Below, piece by piece: positions 26,342 to 35,432 of a stretch of 64,000 nucleotides of DNA (the first letter of the stretch is position 1; each line of letters begins with the position of its first letter). The stretch covers positions 19,803 through 83,802 of the forward strand of contig CADDZH010000007.1 of assembly GCA_902812455.1 (NCBI GenBank), written 5' to 3'. The notes below the pieces were generated by a model. That model was not told the origin of the DNA, searched no databases, and was given only the letters and a program-made list of their open reading frames with translations. Source of the stretch: Chloroflexota bacterium (GTDB lineage Bacteria > Chloroflexota > Ktedonobacteria > Ktedonobacterales > Ktedonobacteraceae). Made by a program: the position numbers and the translations under genes.

Positions 26342-29300
26342 ATGGCATCATTAACAGGTGATTGGGACGATATCATTGGCAAGGCTGAAGAAGAGAGCTT
26401 TGTTGGACGTGAGCAAGAATTGATTCTTTTTCGACAAGAAATAAATTGCGTTCCTCCTCGCTACCTTGTCTTTTACATCACCGGACAAGGGGGGGTGGGG
26501 GAAACAACCCTGTTGAACCGTTATAAAGAGATTGCGAGAGGCTCAGGCTTTTTACTAGCTGATTGTAATGAACTACAACACGATGTACCTGCTGTGCTTG
26601 GTCGATTCGCTCACCAACTAGCCGAACAAGGTATCACCTTCAAGTCTTTCGACGAACGATATAAGGTTTATCGTCAGAAAATGCATGAAATTGAGAACGA
26701 TCCAGAAGCTCCTCAAGGTTTAGCTGCTCTCATAGGCCGTACAGTTGTGCGTGTTGCCTATATTGGTGGTGACCTATTACCAGGTATCAGAAAAGGATTG
26801 GAGTACTTTCCCCGCGAAACCATAGAAACACAAGCCAGTGAATGGGCGACGTATCTGGCTAAGAAGTTCTCTGACAAGGATGAGGTTGTGCTTGTACGAG
26901 AACCAATAGCCGTTCTTACTCCTCTGTTTTTTAAAGACTTGAATGAAGCTGTGAACGCAAAGAGCCGGCGCGTACTGCTCTGCTTTGAAAACTTTGAAGC
27001 AACCCGCCATGAGCTACAAGAGTGGCTGCTGCGACTCCGAGAATATAAACCTTCTCAAAATATCCGCATTGCCATTGCGGGACGCGATCAGCCAGGGGCA
27101 AAGTGGGACACCTTGAGAAAGGTAACACTTACTGTTCGTCTTGATGTCTTTACAGAACAGGAAGCTGAGGATTTTCTAGATGTCTACAACATTAGAGATG
27201 AGAACCGCCGGAGAGAGATTTTAGGATGTTCCGGGCGTCTTCCGGTACTGATGAGCTGGTTAGCTGCCCCAGCAGGTCAAGGGTTTGATCCGACTGTACC
27301 TACACATGATATCGTTGAACGATTTTTACGTTGGGTTCCTGAACCAACATTACGGCAAGCAGCATTGCTCGCGGCACTTCCCCGTACCTTTAACATAGAT
27401 ATCTTGAAGATGGTATTCAGCAGTTCTGAGCAAAGCGTTGATCTACAAGCAGCTTTTAACTGGCTGCTGTCTATGCCGTTTGTTCAACAACATTCAGATG
27501 GTTGGCAGTATCATAGTGTTGTGCGACGTATGATGTTACGCTACCAAAAGCAAAAAAGCCCGCAAACGTATCAAAATATGCACATGGTTCTTGCCGATTT
27601 TTATAACTCGAAACGAGGCGAAATAAGCATTTCAATAGGAGAAGAATGGTCGAACGAAGATTGGCGTGCATGTACGCTTGCTTATATGTATCATTTCCTT
27701 GCTGCTGATCCTATTCAGCACTGGAATGAATTCATAAGTCTGTTTACGGTAGCACTGCGAAAACGGCGTGCTTTTGCTATTGAGTTGATAGAACTATTAA
27801 ATTCAGAAGATGTTCATGATGAGCTTTCTCGTGATCAGATTGATATAGCACAGTTATTTAAAGAGCAGCTATATGCTATCGAGAAAGGCGGTTTCAAAGA
27901 TGGCTTCGCAATGTTTAATAAGCTTTGCACTATTTCTGGCCTCTCTTCTCAGGCAAAATGCTATGCCTTCGCATATCGAGGAAGAGCTTATCAATTGATG
28001 GAAAAATATGAGGAGGCATTAGCAGACTTTAATCAGGCTATTGCCTTGGATGAGAAAGATGCCTGGGCAATTGCCCATCGTGGGTGGGTGTATCGGTGGC
28101 TGGAGCGGTATGAGGAAGCCTTAGCTGACTTTAATGCTGCTATAGCTCTGGAAGAAAAGTATATTTGGGCAATTAACCGTCATGGAGAAACTTGTGGAAT
28201 AATGGGGCGGTATGAGGAAGCCTTAGCTGACTTTAACTGTGCTATTGCACTGAGTGAGAAGGATGTCGACGCGATTACGGGCCGCGGATGGATATATAGG
28301 CTTCTAGAGCGGTATGAGGAAGCTTTAGCTGACTTTGATCGTGCTATTGCTCTCAATGGGAAGTATTTTTGGGCAATTGGGTGGCGCGGAGTGACATATC
28401 GAGAAATGGAGCGGTATGAGGAAGCTTTAGCTGACTTTGATCGTGCTATTGCTCTCAATGGAGAGATTGCTTGGGCGTTTGTCGAGCGCGGAGTGACGTA
28501 TCGAGAAATGGAGCGGTATGAGGAAGCTTTAGCTGACTTTGATCGTGCTATTGCTCTCAATGGAGAGATTGCTTGGGCGTTTGTCGAGCGCGGAGTGACG
28601 TATCTATGGCTGGAGCACTATGAGAATGCTTTAGCAGACCTTAATCGTGCTATTGCTCTTGATGAGAAGGATGCCTATCTGTTTTTGGTGCGTGGAAGGA
28701 CGTATCAATCTCTAGAACGGTATGAGGAAGCCTTAGCCGACTTTGATCGTGCTATTGCTCTTGATGAGAAGGATGCCTTAGCGATTGCTCGTCGTGGGGA
28801 AACCTATCGCCGGATGGAGCGATATGAGGAAGCGTTAGCCGACTTTGACCGTGCTATTTCTCTCAATGAAAAGTATGCTTGGGCCTTTGCCCAGCGTGGG
28901 GAGACCTATCGCTTGCTGAAGCGGTATGAGGAAGCCCTAGCCAACTTCGACCATGCTATTGCTCTAGGTGGGGAGGATGCCTTCGCGTTTGCGCAGCGAG
29001 GTTTGACCTATCGCTCGCTGAAGAGGTATGAAGAAGCCTTAGCCGACCTTAAGCTTGCTATTGCCCTAGGTAGGGAGGATGCTTATGAGATAGAGGCTCG
29101 CGGATGGACGTATCGATGGTTGGAGCAGTATGAAGAAGCCGTAGCCGACTTTGATCGTGTTATTGCCCTTGATGAGAAGGATGCCTTAGCGATTGCCCGT
29201 CGTGGAGAAACCTATCGCTTGCTGAAGAGGTATGAGGAAGCTTTAGCTGATCTTAATCATGCTATTGCCTTAGGTGGGGAGGATGCCACCGCGTTTGCCT

Positions 29301-30037
29301 GGCGTGGTGTGACCTATCAGGATATGAAGAGGTATGAGGAAGCCTTAGCTGACTTCGACCATGTTATTGCCCTGGGTGGGGAGGTTGCGTGGGCTATTGC
29401 TCAGCGAGGATGGACCTATCGGCTACTGAAAAGGTATGAGGAGGCTTTAGCTGACCTTAATCATGCTATTGCCTTGGGTGAGGAGAATGCTGGGGCGTTT
29501 GCCGCTCGTGGGGAAATCTACCGCCTGCTAAGCAGGTATGAAAAAGCCGTAGCAGATTTTGATCGTGCTATTGCCCTTGATAAGAAGAATGCCTTCGCAT
29601 TTGCCTGTCGCGGGGAAACCTACCGGCTGCTAGGCAGGTATGAGGAAGCCTTAGCAGATTTTGATCGCCTTATAGTCCTCGATGAGAAGGAAGATTGGAA
29701 TAGGTATAAGCAAGCATTGGTATATTTGACGATAGGAAGAAAGAGGGAATTTGAAGACGCTCTTCATACAGCTATAGAATTAGCTCAGTCTAAGTTGCAT
29801 GATGATCCTAATAATTTGACAATTAGCTTTAACCTTGCTCTTTATAATCTTGTTTATGGGAACTCCCTTGCAAGATATGAAGAACTTATTTCAACCTGTT
29901 CGTCAATAGTACATCTTCAAGATGCTATAGATGATCTGGATGATTTCCTTACAATCGAGCCATCCAACGAATTAGCTCTGCGCGTTCGTTCGCGATTGCA
30001 AGCCAATATTGAAAGGCTTGAAGGTGGCTGCCGGTAA
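26342..30037 (+). CDS. STAND-like ATPase with 17 TPRs and a degenerate Walker A
   Basis: A 1231-residue protein. Residues 20-340 form a STAND/NB-ARC-like module: FVGREQELILF, a P-loop region TGQGGVGETTLLNRY, a Walker B-like VLLCFENFE and a sensor IRIAIAGRDQP. The P-loop lysine is Glu (GAA codon), which in other ATPases abolishes nucleotide hydrolysis. A winged-helix-like and helical linker (about 340-535) is followed by 17 tandem 34-residue TPRs (about 538-1116) with consensus RGETYRLLERYEEALADFDR, then a helical end. The architecture matches sensor proteins of signalling or defence, where TPRs recognise the trigger. No effector domain or partner gene is adjacent. Confidence 0.8.
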   Translation: MASLTGDWDDIIGKAEEESFVGREQELILFRQEINCVPPRYLVFYITGQGGVGETTLLNRYKEIARGSGFLLADCNELQHDVPAVLGRFAHQLAEQGITFKSFDERYKVYRQKMHEIENDPEAPQGLAALIGRTVVRVAYIGGDLLPGIRKGLEYFPRETIETQASEWATYLAKKFSDKDEVVLVREPIAVLTPLFFKDLNEAVNAKSRRVLLCFENFEATRHELQEWLLRLREYKPSQNIRIAIAGRDQPGAKWDTLRKVTLTVRLDVFTEQEAEDFLDVYNIRDENRRREILGCSGRLPVLMSWLAAPAGQGFDPTVPTHDIVERFLRWVPEPTLRQAALLAALPRTFNIDILKMVFSSSEQSVDLQAAFNWLLSMPFVQQHSDGWQYHSVVRRMMLRYQKQKSPQTYQNMHMVLADFYNSKRGEISISIGEEWSNEDWRACTLAYMYHFLAADPIQHWNEFISLFTVALRKRRAFAIELIELLNSEDVHDELSRDQIDIAQLFKEQLYAIEKGGFKDGFAMFNKLCTISGLSSQAKCYAFAYRGRAYQLMEKYEEALADFNQAIALDEKDAWAIAHRGWVYRWLERYEEALADFNAAIALEEKYIWAINRHGETCGIMGRYEEALADFNCAIALSEKDVDAITGRGWIYRLLERYEEALADFDRAIALNGKYFWAIGWRGVTYREMERYEEALADFDRAIALNGEIAWAFVERGVTYREMERYEEALADFDRAIALNGEIAWAFVERGVTYLWLEHYENALADLNRAIALDEKDAYLFLVRGRTYQSLERYEEALADFDRAIALDEKDALAIARRGETYRRMERYEEALADFDRAISLNEKYAWAFAQRGETYRLLKRYEEALANFDHAIALGGEDAFAFAQRGLTYRSLKRYEEALADLKLAIALGREDAYEIEARGWTYRWLEQYEEAVADFDRVIALDEKDALAIARRGETYRLLKRYEEALADLNHAIALGGEDATAFAWRGVTYQDMKRYEEALADFDHVIALGGEVAWAIAQRGWTYRLLKRYEEALADLNHAIALGEENAGAFAARGEIYRLLSRYEKAVADFDRAIALDKKNAFAFACRGETYRLLGRYEEALADFDRLIVLDEKEDWNRYKQALVYLTIGRKREFEDALHTAIELAQSKLHDDPNNLTISFNLALYNLVYGNSLARYEELISTCSSIVHLQDAIDDLDDFLTIEPSNELALRVRSRLQANIERLEGGCR
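27955..29690 (+). repeat. Tandem 102-nt repeats encoding 34-residue TPR units
   Basis: About 17 head-to-tail copies of a 102-nt unit, each one TPR. Units beginning at about 28397 and 28499 are identical across the whole 102 nt, showing recent duplication, while others differ at scattered codons. The array can expand or contract by recombination, changing the number of TPRs. Confidence 0.85.
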
Positions 30038-30459
30038 TACTTCAAACCTATCCCAGAAGCACTAGAAGCATTATACAGGGTCAGATTCTATATTCTTCGC
30101 TCACGTGCGCATCAGCAGCAATGCCAGGCCTTGGTGGTTACTCCCTGGAAGCGAATTGGCTAGGTAGCTGAGATCCACTCATAATTCGTCTTTCATACAA
30201 TTGGAGCACGAATAGAAGCCTATCATTGCTGAAGACGTTGTTCCTGTCAACGAGCTAATAGAGCTACCGGTCTTATTTATGAGGTGCCTACGCAGCGATC
30301 ATTGTCGAAGAACATACATGACGGAAACGAAAAAAAGGCGGATCGACTCACTCCCAAACAGTGTATACTTTAGATGTAACGCCAACTGTCAACGTTTTTG
30401 GAAAAGATAAGCAGTTCACCTGGAAAGTAAAGAAACGGGACATATAGAAGAGCAATCCA
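30038..30459. other. Intergenic region after the STAND-TPR gene
   Basis: About 420 nt with no supported gene. Short fragments of frames are visible but none has a start, a Shine-Dalgarno and coding character. GTATACTTTAGATG near 30362 is a possible -10 for the downstream exported protein. Confidence 0.35.
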
Positions 30460-31302
30460 ATGAATGATCCTACTATGCCGCCAATTGAACCCACTGAACC
30501 GGCTCCCCCATCAGAAGTGCCAATGGAACCTACTGAACCGGCTCCCCCACCATATGACAGAACAGAACCGGTCTACTTACCAGGTGTGACGTATAATCTT
30601 TACCCTGACTATCTGAACATACCGCCGCCACCGCCGCCATCTCAGAAAAAGCGATGGTGGCTGCCCGCGCTCATTGCGTTTCTGCTTGTCGTTACGCTTT
30701 CCGGAGTGGGATATGCAGCCTTTACCTATCTACCATCCCATTCGACAAGTCAGAAATCACCCTCGATCTCACATACAAAAAGAACAATACTACCAACGGC
30801 ACATCCAACGTTAACGCCTATTCCAACACCAACATTTACAAGAACGCCATCACCAACACCGACGCTTACTCCAACGCCAGCTCCGTATAATGGGCCTACT
30901 GCTCAGAGCCTCTTACAGATGTTTGCTCAAGACCCCCATATAGATTTGATGTACGATGCCAGTACCGGCACTTATATTGCTTCGCCTATCAGTGACACAG
31001 ATTGGATACAAGCGGTCGGCTATTACCCTGGGCATGGTAGTGAAGAATGGACAGATGGAAGCGCGGGCGCTAATACGATGTGTTTAGGAGTATTTAATAC
31101 CGCGAACGATGCGCTTAAGGCGGCTGATACGCTTGGCGCTACCAACTCGTTAGACGTGTGCCACGACCGGTATGCAACAGGGGAGTACAATACCACCTAT
31201 GTCTATGGGGACTGCTTACTTGTGTATAATACGCCGCTCAGCGGGCAGCCCTATATCACCGATTTACAAGCCTATGAGCAAGATATACAAAACGCCTGTT
31301 AA
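30460..31302 (+). CDS. Single-pass anchored protein with Pro/Thr-rich linker
   Basis: A 280-residue protein with no recognised family. The N-terminal 63 residues are cytoplasmic and proline rich (EPTEPAPPPYD, IPPPPPP) and end in KKRWW. One membrane segment follows (LPALIAFLLVVTLSGVGYAA). A Thr/Pro linker (PTPTFTRTPSPTPTLTPTPA) leads to a 140-residue exported domain with two or three Cys (TMCLGVF, LDVCHDRY, GDCLLVY) that may form disulfides. This layout is common in Ktedonobacteria-like genomes for surface sensors or lipid-side proteins. Function unknown. Confidence 0.65.
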   Translation: MNDPTMPPIEPTEPAPPSEVPMEPTEPAPPPYDRTEPVYLPGVTYNLYPDYLNIPPPPPPSQKKRWWLPALIAFLLVVTLSGVGYAAFTYLPSHSTSQKSPSISHTKRTILPTAHPTLTPIPTPTFTRTPSPTPTLTPTPAPYNGPTAQSLLQMFAQDPHIDLMYDASTGTYIASPISDTDWIQAVGYYPGHGSEEWTDGSAGANTMCLGVFNTANDALKAADTLGATNSLDVCHDRYATGEYNTTYVYGDCLLVYNTPLSGQPYITDLQAYEQDIQNAC

Positions 31303-31726
31303 AAAGATGAAACCCTGGCATATCTATCTACTTTTTTTACCCTTCACGATTCAGATTTGTCCATGTCGGGATCGCCACGCAACCATTTGATGCACGCTTA
31401 CGCGAACACCGGCGTACCTACACCTGGCTGGAACAGCCTGATATTATGCTCATTAAAACCATGATAGGAACTCGCAAGCAGTGCGCGGTGAACAATGCTG
31501 GGTATGGCTTTTCCTGGCAATAGGGCTTGATCTCATAATTCGCAAACATACCCCCTTAGAACGCCTATGATCGGCAAGCGTTTATTGAGTATCTACAAAA
31601 CTCCTGGCTTATGCACTTGTTAAAAGCCGACTCCATATCCAGATGTGCCAGAATCAATCTCTTTTTGAGGTAAACAACACTAAGCGAAGATACACCGGCT
31701 GATCTGAGAGTTCGCCAAAAGCAAAA
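31303..31726. other. Intergenic region with a decayed reading frame
   Basis: About 420 nt. The plus frame 31353-31523 reads RFVHVGIATQPFDARLREHR then RTYTWLEQPDIMLIKTMIG, 56 residues without a start codon and with protein-like composition; it looks like an orphaned fragment of a larger gene that I cannot name. The rest has no gene. Confidence 0.35.
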
Positions 31727-31758
31727 AAGGATGGCTTTTAACCTGAAAAGCCATCCTT
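31727..31758 (-). terminator. Rho-independent terminator after ruvC
   Basis: A 13-bp perfect stem (AAGGATGGCTTTT and its complement) closes a 6-nt loop. On the minus strand the stem is followed by TTTTTTGC. It lies 45 nt beyond the ruvC stop and ends the long minus-strand block. Confidence 0.85.
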
Positions 31759-31803
31759 ACGTCATCACTATCCTGTCCCTACTAATAACCCGACCCGTAC
31801 TCC

Positions 31804-32340
31804 CTACTTGCGAGCGTTCATAGTGTCGTAGTGAAACGAGTGAGAGTGACAAATGGCGATGGCGGCAGCATCGGCTGCATCATCAGGTCTGGGTACCTTT
31901 GGCAGGTGAAGTAGCATACGTACCATCTCTCCTACCTGCCGCTTGCTGGCAGCGCCGTAGCCGGTCACAGCCAGCTTGACCTCGTTGGGCGCGTACTCGC
32001 TGATGGGTAAGCCACTTTGAGCCAGCGCCAGGAGAGCCACGCCGCGTGCCTGGGCAACTGGAATGGCCGTTGTCGTATTCCTGCCGAAGAACAATTTCTC
32101 CAGCGCAGCTTCCTGTGGACGATAGCGGGTAAGCAGTCGGCCAAGTTCCTCGTAGATTTGCTGCAAGCGTTTGGGGTAAGCCGCATTCTCCAGGGTGATA
32201 ATGGCATCGCAGGCTAGCAGGCAAAGCTCGCTATCCCGTATAGCCAGCACGGCATAGCCTACGATGCCGAAGCCGGGATCGATGCCCAGGATGAGGCGCT
32301 CGTTCATTCTGCCCCGCGATATTGCCTCTCTTATTGGCAT
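31804..32340 (-). CDS. ruvC: RuvC-like Holliday junction resolvase
   Basis: A 178-residue RNase H-fold nuclease. The catalytic acids of RuvC are visible: Asp in LGIDPGFGIVGYAV, Glu in AALEKLFFG, and the Asp pair in RPDDAADAAAIAICHSH. It resolves four-way DNA junctions during recombination or replication. ATG 32340 is chosen for GGAAGGAGAG 7 nt upstream; a later ATG at 32307 begins nearer the domain. It is 22 nt after radC on the same strand. No ruvA or ruvB is present, and its place in the replicon-like block suggests a mobile-element copy. Confidence 0.88.
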   Translation of the reverse strand: MPIREAISRGRMNERLILGIDPGFGIVGYAVLAIRDSELCLLACDAIITLENAAYPKRLQQIYEELGRLLTRYRPQEAALEKLFFGRNTTTAIPVAQARGVALLALAQSGLPISEYAPNEVKLAVTGYGAASKRQVGEMVRMLLHLPKVPRPDDAADAAAIAICHSHSFHYDTMNARK

Positions 32341-32362
32341 GGTTGCACTCTCCTTCCCCATA

Positions 32363-33250
32363 TCACCAGCCCAGCCGGTGCTCGCGCATACTGAGCCAGC
32401 GGCCTTGCGCGATAATGAGGTGGTCAAGAACCTCAATCTGGAGCAATTCGCCCACCTGGATCAAAGAGCGCGTCACGTCCAGATCTTCGGGACTGGCTTC
32501 GGTACTGCCAGATGGGTGGGAGTGAGCCACGATAATCGAGGCGCTATTGAGCGCCATGGGCAGGCGGAAGACTTCGGCTATGCGCACGACCGAGGAGTTG
32601 AGGCTTCCCTTATAGAGCCGGTGGATGCGCTGGACATGGTTTTTGGTGTCCAGGCAGACAATCCAGAACTCTTCATGGTCAAGCCCGCCCATTTCCAGCA
32701 TGAGCAGGGCGGCGATATCGGCCGGCGTGCGGATAGTCTCGCCAGAGGCGGGTGAGAGCAGGGCCGCAAGCAGCGAGATGATCGCTCGTACCTCGTCCGG
32801 CACAGAACCGGTGCTGCGGAGTGCAGCCACGAGATTTTCGCCGCGCGCCGCCAGCCGGCGCAAGCTGTCCAGGCAGAGGTAAGGCGCAAGAGCTTCGCGC
32901 AGCATCTGTACCCGCTCTTGCTCGCCGGTATCTTCCGGCTGCGCTATCGCACGCGACCCGTGTTGCGGATTAGCCGAACCCTCGCCTGAGACTGGCTCAA
33001 AGCGCGTGAAATGAGCGCGAAGCTCTATTGTTTCACCGCCCTCATCAACTTCTATGGTAAATGCCGGATCGATGGTGCGGTCAGTGACGAACGCCAGCTC
33101 GTCTATTCTGACAAGTTTCCCTTGTATTGCCTGGCCACCAATGGTGATAACCCATCCACGATCGTACCAGGCATTCATCATGCGCTCTCGGCTGGCATCG
33201 CTACGGGTGCGTCGCCATGCCTTCACATGGCCGGGGGTGGTGTGAGTCAT
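32363..33250 (-). CDS. radC: RadC/JAB-domain protein
   Basis: A 295-residue protein. The C-terminal 130 residues are a RadC-type JAB/MPN metalloprotease-like domain: Glu in HEEFWIVCLDTKN, then VAHSHPSGS and the Asp of SPEDLDVTRSL, the zinc-site set. The first half (about 1-130) is an unrelated region with WYDRGWVITIGG. RadC proteins are common on plasmids and integrative elements; their biochemical role is unsettled. ATG 33250 has AAGGAGG 6 nt upstream. Located between the ComM-like ATPase and ruvC. Confidence 0.88.
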   Translation of the reverse strand: MTHTTPGHVKAWRRTRSDASRERMMNAWYDRGWVITIGGQAIQGKLVRIDELAFVTDRTIDPAFTIEVDEGGETIELRAHFTRFEPVSGEGSANPQHGSRAIAQPEDTGEQERVQMLREALAPYLCLDSLRRLAARGENLVAALRSTGSVPDEVRAIISLLAALLSPASGETIRTPADIAALLMLEMGGLDHEEFWIVCLDTKNHVQRIHRLYKGSLNSSVVRIAEVFRLPMALNSASIIVAHSHPSGSTEASPEDLDVTRSLIQVGELLQIEVLDHLIIAQGRWLSMREHRLGW

Positions 33251-33290
33251 GTTTTCCTCCTTTTCTGTTACATGCAAAATTTTCAAAAAA

Positions 33291-33320
33291 ATCCCCCGGC
33301 AACAGTGCTGCCGGGGGGAT
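33291..33320 (-). terminator. Hairpin with T-run between ComM-like gene and radC
   Basis: ATCCCCCGGCA pairs with TGCCGGGGGGAT (one bulged G) around a short loop; the minus strand continues TTTTTTTG. It should end or attenuate transcription before radC. It is one of the recurrent intergenic hairpins of this block. Confidence 0.75.
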
Positions 33321-33347
33321 GTGTACGAGATGTTCTAACAAGAGGCG

Positions 33348-34307
33348 TTAGCGAGGCCGGTACTGGATGGCCTCGGCAATATGGTTGGCCTGAATCAAGT
33401 CGCTTTCCGCCAGGTCGGCAATGGTGCGCGCAACTCTGAGTGTCCCGTAAAAGGCTCGCACCGAAAGATGCAACTGCTGCACCGCCGCTTTGAGCAGCTT
33501 TTCGCCAGGCGCATCCACCTGGCAAAATGCGTGAAGCGTGGCCGGCCCCATCTCGGCATTGCAAGCCGGAGAAGTTCCTGCAAGGCGCCTGCGTTGCCGC
33601 TCGCGCGCTTCATCGATGCGAGCGCGAACTCGAGCACTCGTTTCTGCTTTCCGCTCGTCGAACATGGCCGCCGCATCCAGGCGCGGAACCTCGATCCAGA
33701 TGTCAGCCTGTTCTGCGAGCGGCGAAAAGCGTGACAGGTACGCCTGGATCATGCCGGTGGTGCAACTGCACTCATGCACGGGATCGCCATAGTAGCCGCA
33801 TGGGCAGGGCCGCATCTCGGCGACCAGGGCGACCTGTGGAAAGCGTTCGGCGATATGCAGGATCAGCGGCAGGGCCGAGATTGGCCGGATAACCGCAAGC
33901 GCGCCGAGGCAGAGATAGCCGCCCTCTGCCTCATGTACCAGATCGGGCAGGCTGGCTGCGTCCAGCACCGGGGGAAGTTCGACGAACGGCGCGGGGTCAA
34001 CGAGTCCGGCCAGAGCGCGAACGAACATCGATTTGCCAAAGCCAGGCGCGCCGGTAAACACGATGCTGTGTCTTCCTGCGGCTGCCACTTCGACCGCCCG
34101 TTTCGCGTGAGCCTGCCCGATAATGCCGGCCAGGTCAACTGCGCCGGGCGAGGTATCTGGCATGAGCAGCGCAGGTATATCGCTCTGCTGATCGGGAAGA
34201 GGTGGCGCGGATACAGAGGGCGCAACAGGTTGGCCCTGGGCAGGTTCTGGTGTCTCGGCATGCGCACCGAGCGGGAGTTGCCAGTTTGTATTCGTTTTGC
34301 GTGTCAT
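33348..34307 (-). CDS. ComM/YifB-like Mg-chelatase-family ATPase, short form
   Basis: A 319-residue AAA+ protein. It has Walker A FTGAPGFGKS, the CPCGYYGDP plus CSC zinc-like signature typical of ComM/YifB, a strand LSRFSPLAEQADIWIEV and the family end SVRAFYGTLRVARTIADLA then HIAEAIQYRP. The Lon-protease-like N-terminal domain of full-length YifB (about 500 residues) is absent. ComM is a branch-migration helicase in natural transformation, so a recombination role alongside RuvC and RadC is plausible. ATG 34307 has AAAGGAG 9 nt upstream. Confidence 0.82.
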   Translation of the reverse strand: MTRKTNTNWQLPLGAHAETPEPAQGQPVAPSVSAPPLPDQQSDIPALLMPDTSPGAVDLAGIIGQAHAKRAVEVAAAGRHSIVFTGAPGFGKSMFVRALAGLVDPAPFVELPPVLDAASLPDLVHEAEGGYLCLGALAVIRPISALPLILHIAERFPQVALVAEMRPCPCGYYGDPVHECSCTTGMIQAYLSRFSPLAEQADIWIEVPRLDAAAMFDERKAETSARVRARIDEARERQRRRLAGTSPACNAEMGPATLHAFCQVDAPGEKLLKAAVQQLHLSVRAFYGTLRVARTIADLAESDLIQANHIAEAIQYRPR

Positions 34308-34337
34308 AGTGAATTGCTCCTTTCCCATAATGAAAGA

Positions 34338-34361
34338 GCCTCGGAACACGTGTTTCGAGGC
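34338..34361 (-). repeat. Intergenic hairpin between gene 34400-34816 and the ComM-like gene
   Basis: GCCTCGGAACAC is followed directly by GTGTTTCGAGGC, its complement with one wobble. No T-run follows, so it is not a standard terminator; it may be an mRNA processing or stability element. Confidence 0.6.
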
Positions 34362-34399
34362 TGTTGTGAGGACAGTAAAGAGGCGACTGGCGCACAGGC

Positions 34400-34816
34400 T
34401 CACTCTACTGGTGTGATCGTGACGATGTGCCGTCCAACCGCATATTGCAAGATCAGGTAGTTGGAGGATGCGAGAGCAGGCAGCCAATCAGAACAGGGAT
34501 CAAAGCCTCCTTGTCCGACATGAAAGAGCAGGTGTGCGGGCAACTCCTGTTCGTCACGGTGCCCGTTTTGTACTCGCACAATGCGAAACGCTCGTGGCCG
34601 CTCCCACTGGCCGTCATCTCTGCGCTCAGGCTTAGTGCGGATCGCTTCCACACGGAGAGAGTCAGAGCGCATAGTGAGCGCAAGCCAGTGAAAGCCTGGT
34701 GAGCCGAGAATCATCACAGGGGAAAGCTGGCAGAGGCTATCTTCTCTCTGCCATGCCTCTGTGAAATCGTCGAGTGTACGCTGCGCGGTGATAGTGATTT
34801 CGAAGTTTTTGTCCAT
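34400..34816 (-). CDS. Hypothetical protein of the replicon-like block
   Basis: A 138-residue soluble protein with no family I recognise. It opens MDKNFEITITAQRTLDDF and ends with ILQYAVGRHIVTITPVE, apparently an alpha/beta fold. AAAGGA lies 6 nt before ATG 34816, and hairpins flank it on both sides. Conservation of the strong ribosome-binding site and block position supports a real gene. Confidence 0.6.
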   Translation of the reverse strand: MDKNFEITITAQRTLDDFTEAWQREDSLCQLSPVMILGSPGFHWLALTMRSDSLRVEAIRTKPERRDDGQWERPRAFRIVRVQNGHRDEQELPAHLLFHVGQGGFDPCSDWLPALASSNYLILQYAVGRHIVTITPVE

Positions 34817-34850
34817 AGTTGGTTCCTTTCGATGAAATCGGGCATGAACA

Positions 34851-34878
34851 ATCCCCCAGCAGTGTGTTCCTGGGGGAT
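34851..34878 (-). repeat. Intergenic hairpin before gene 34400-34816
   Basis: ATCCCCCAG pairs perfectly with CTGGGGGAT across a 10-nt loop. It sits between the DUF3846 stop and the next start. It resembles the other hairpins of the block in place and size; only a weak T-run follows. Confidence 0.65.
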
Positions 34879-34916
34879 ACTGGGTAAGGAGAGGATTGGC
34901 GAGAGCTGGAAAGCGG

Positions 34917-35198
34917 TTATGTTTCTTCTCCCGCCTCTGACAGGGTCGTGATCACGGCATTACCGACGATTACATCACCTGGCATGAGCACATCAAGGGC
35001 TATGAAAGTCGCCACCATGTTCGGTCGCTTATCCTTCAGCTTGCCCTCTTCATCAATCCACATGAGGCGTCCGTTGGAGAGGTACACACATTCCAGATAG
35101 CCATCGACCAGCGAATGCAGTTCATCGGTCGTGAAGGCCAAGCCGTTCTTCGGCGTGATCGTGCTGATTTTCCCTTCGGGGGTTATGAGTGTTGCCAT
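34917..35198 (-). CDS. DUF3846-like small protein
   Basis: A 93-residue protein beginning MATLITPEG. The pattern VDGYLECVYL, WIDEEGKL, PNMVAT and GDVIVGNAVI matches the DUF3846 family as I remember it, small proteins frequent on plasmids and phages and of unknown role. ATG 35198 has AAAGGAGTTG about 9 nt upstream. The same frame stays open upstream to 35435 (see findings), so a longer product is possible. Confidence 0.65.
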   Translation of the reverse strand: MATLITPEGKISTITPKNGLAFTTDELHSLVDGYLECVYLSNGRLMWIDEEGKLKDKRPNMVATFIALDVLMPGDVIVGNAVITTLSEAGEET

Positions 35199-35223
35199 TA
35201 TGTCAACTCCTTTGCAAAAAGGA

Positions 35224-35255
35224 ACCCCCAGGAAACCAAAACATTTCCTGGGGGT
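35224..35255 (-). terminator. Perfect 12-bp hairpin with T-run before the DUF3846 gene
   Basis: ACCCCCAGGAAA and TTTCCTGGGGGT pair without mismatch around an 8-nt loop; the minus strand then reads TTCCTTTTTGC. It looks like a rho-independent terminator or attenuator placed just upstream of the DUF3846 ribosome-binding site. Confidence 0.75.
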
Positions 35256-35432
35256 CCCAACACATTGTCTATTGTTCAGTTCCTGGGAGATTACAGAGGT
35301 CGTGGCCGTTACCTCAACCACGTCTCCCAATTCCACCCTCTTCAGAAGATCAAGGGTTGCCGGGTCAGGCGTCTTGAACTCCGGCAGCTCGAACTCAAGC
35401 AGTTTGATGCAGAGAGACCGGCAGCGTAGTGG

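Noticed and set aside
27955..29690. Regular 102-nt repeats as a possible CRISPR array
   Set aside because: Repeats are contiguous, lack unique spacers and encode TPRs in one continuous frame.
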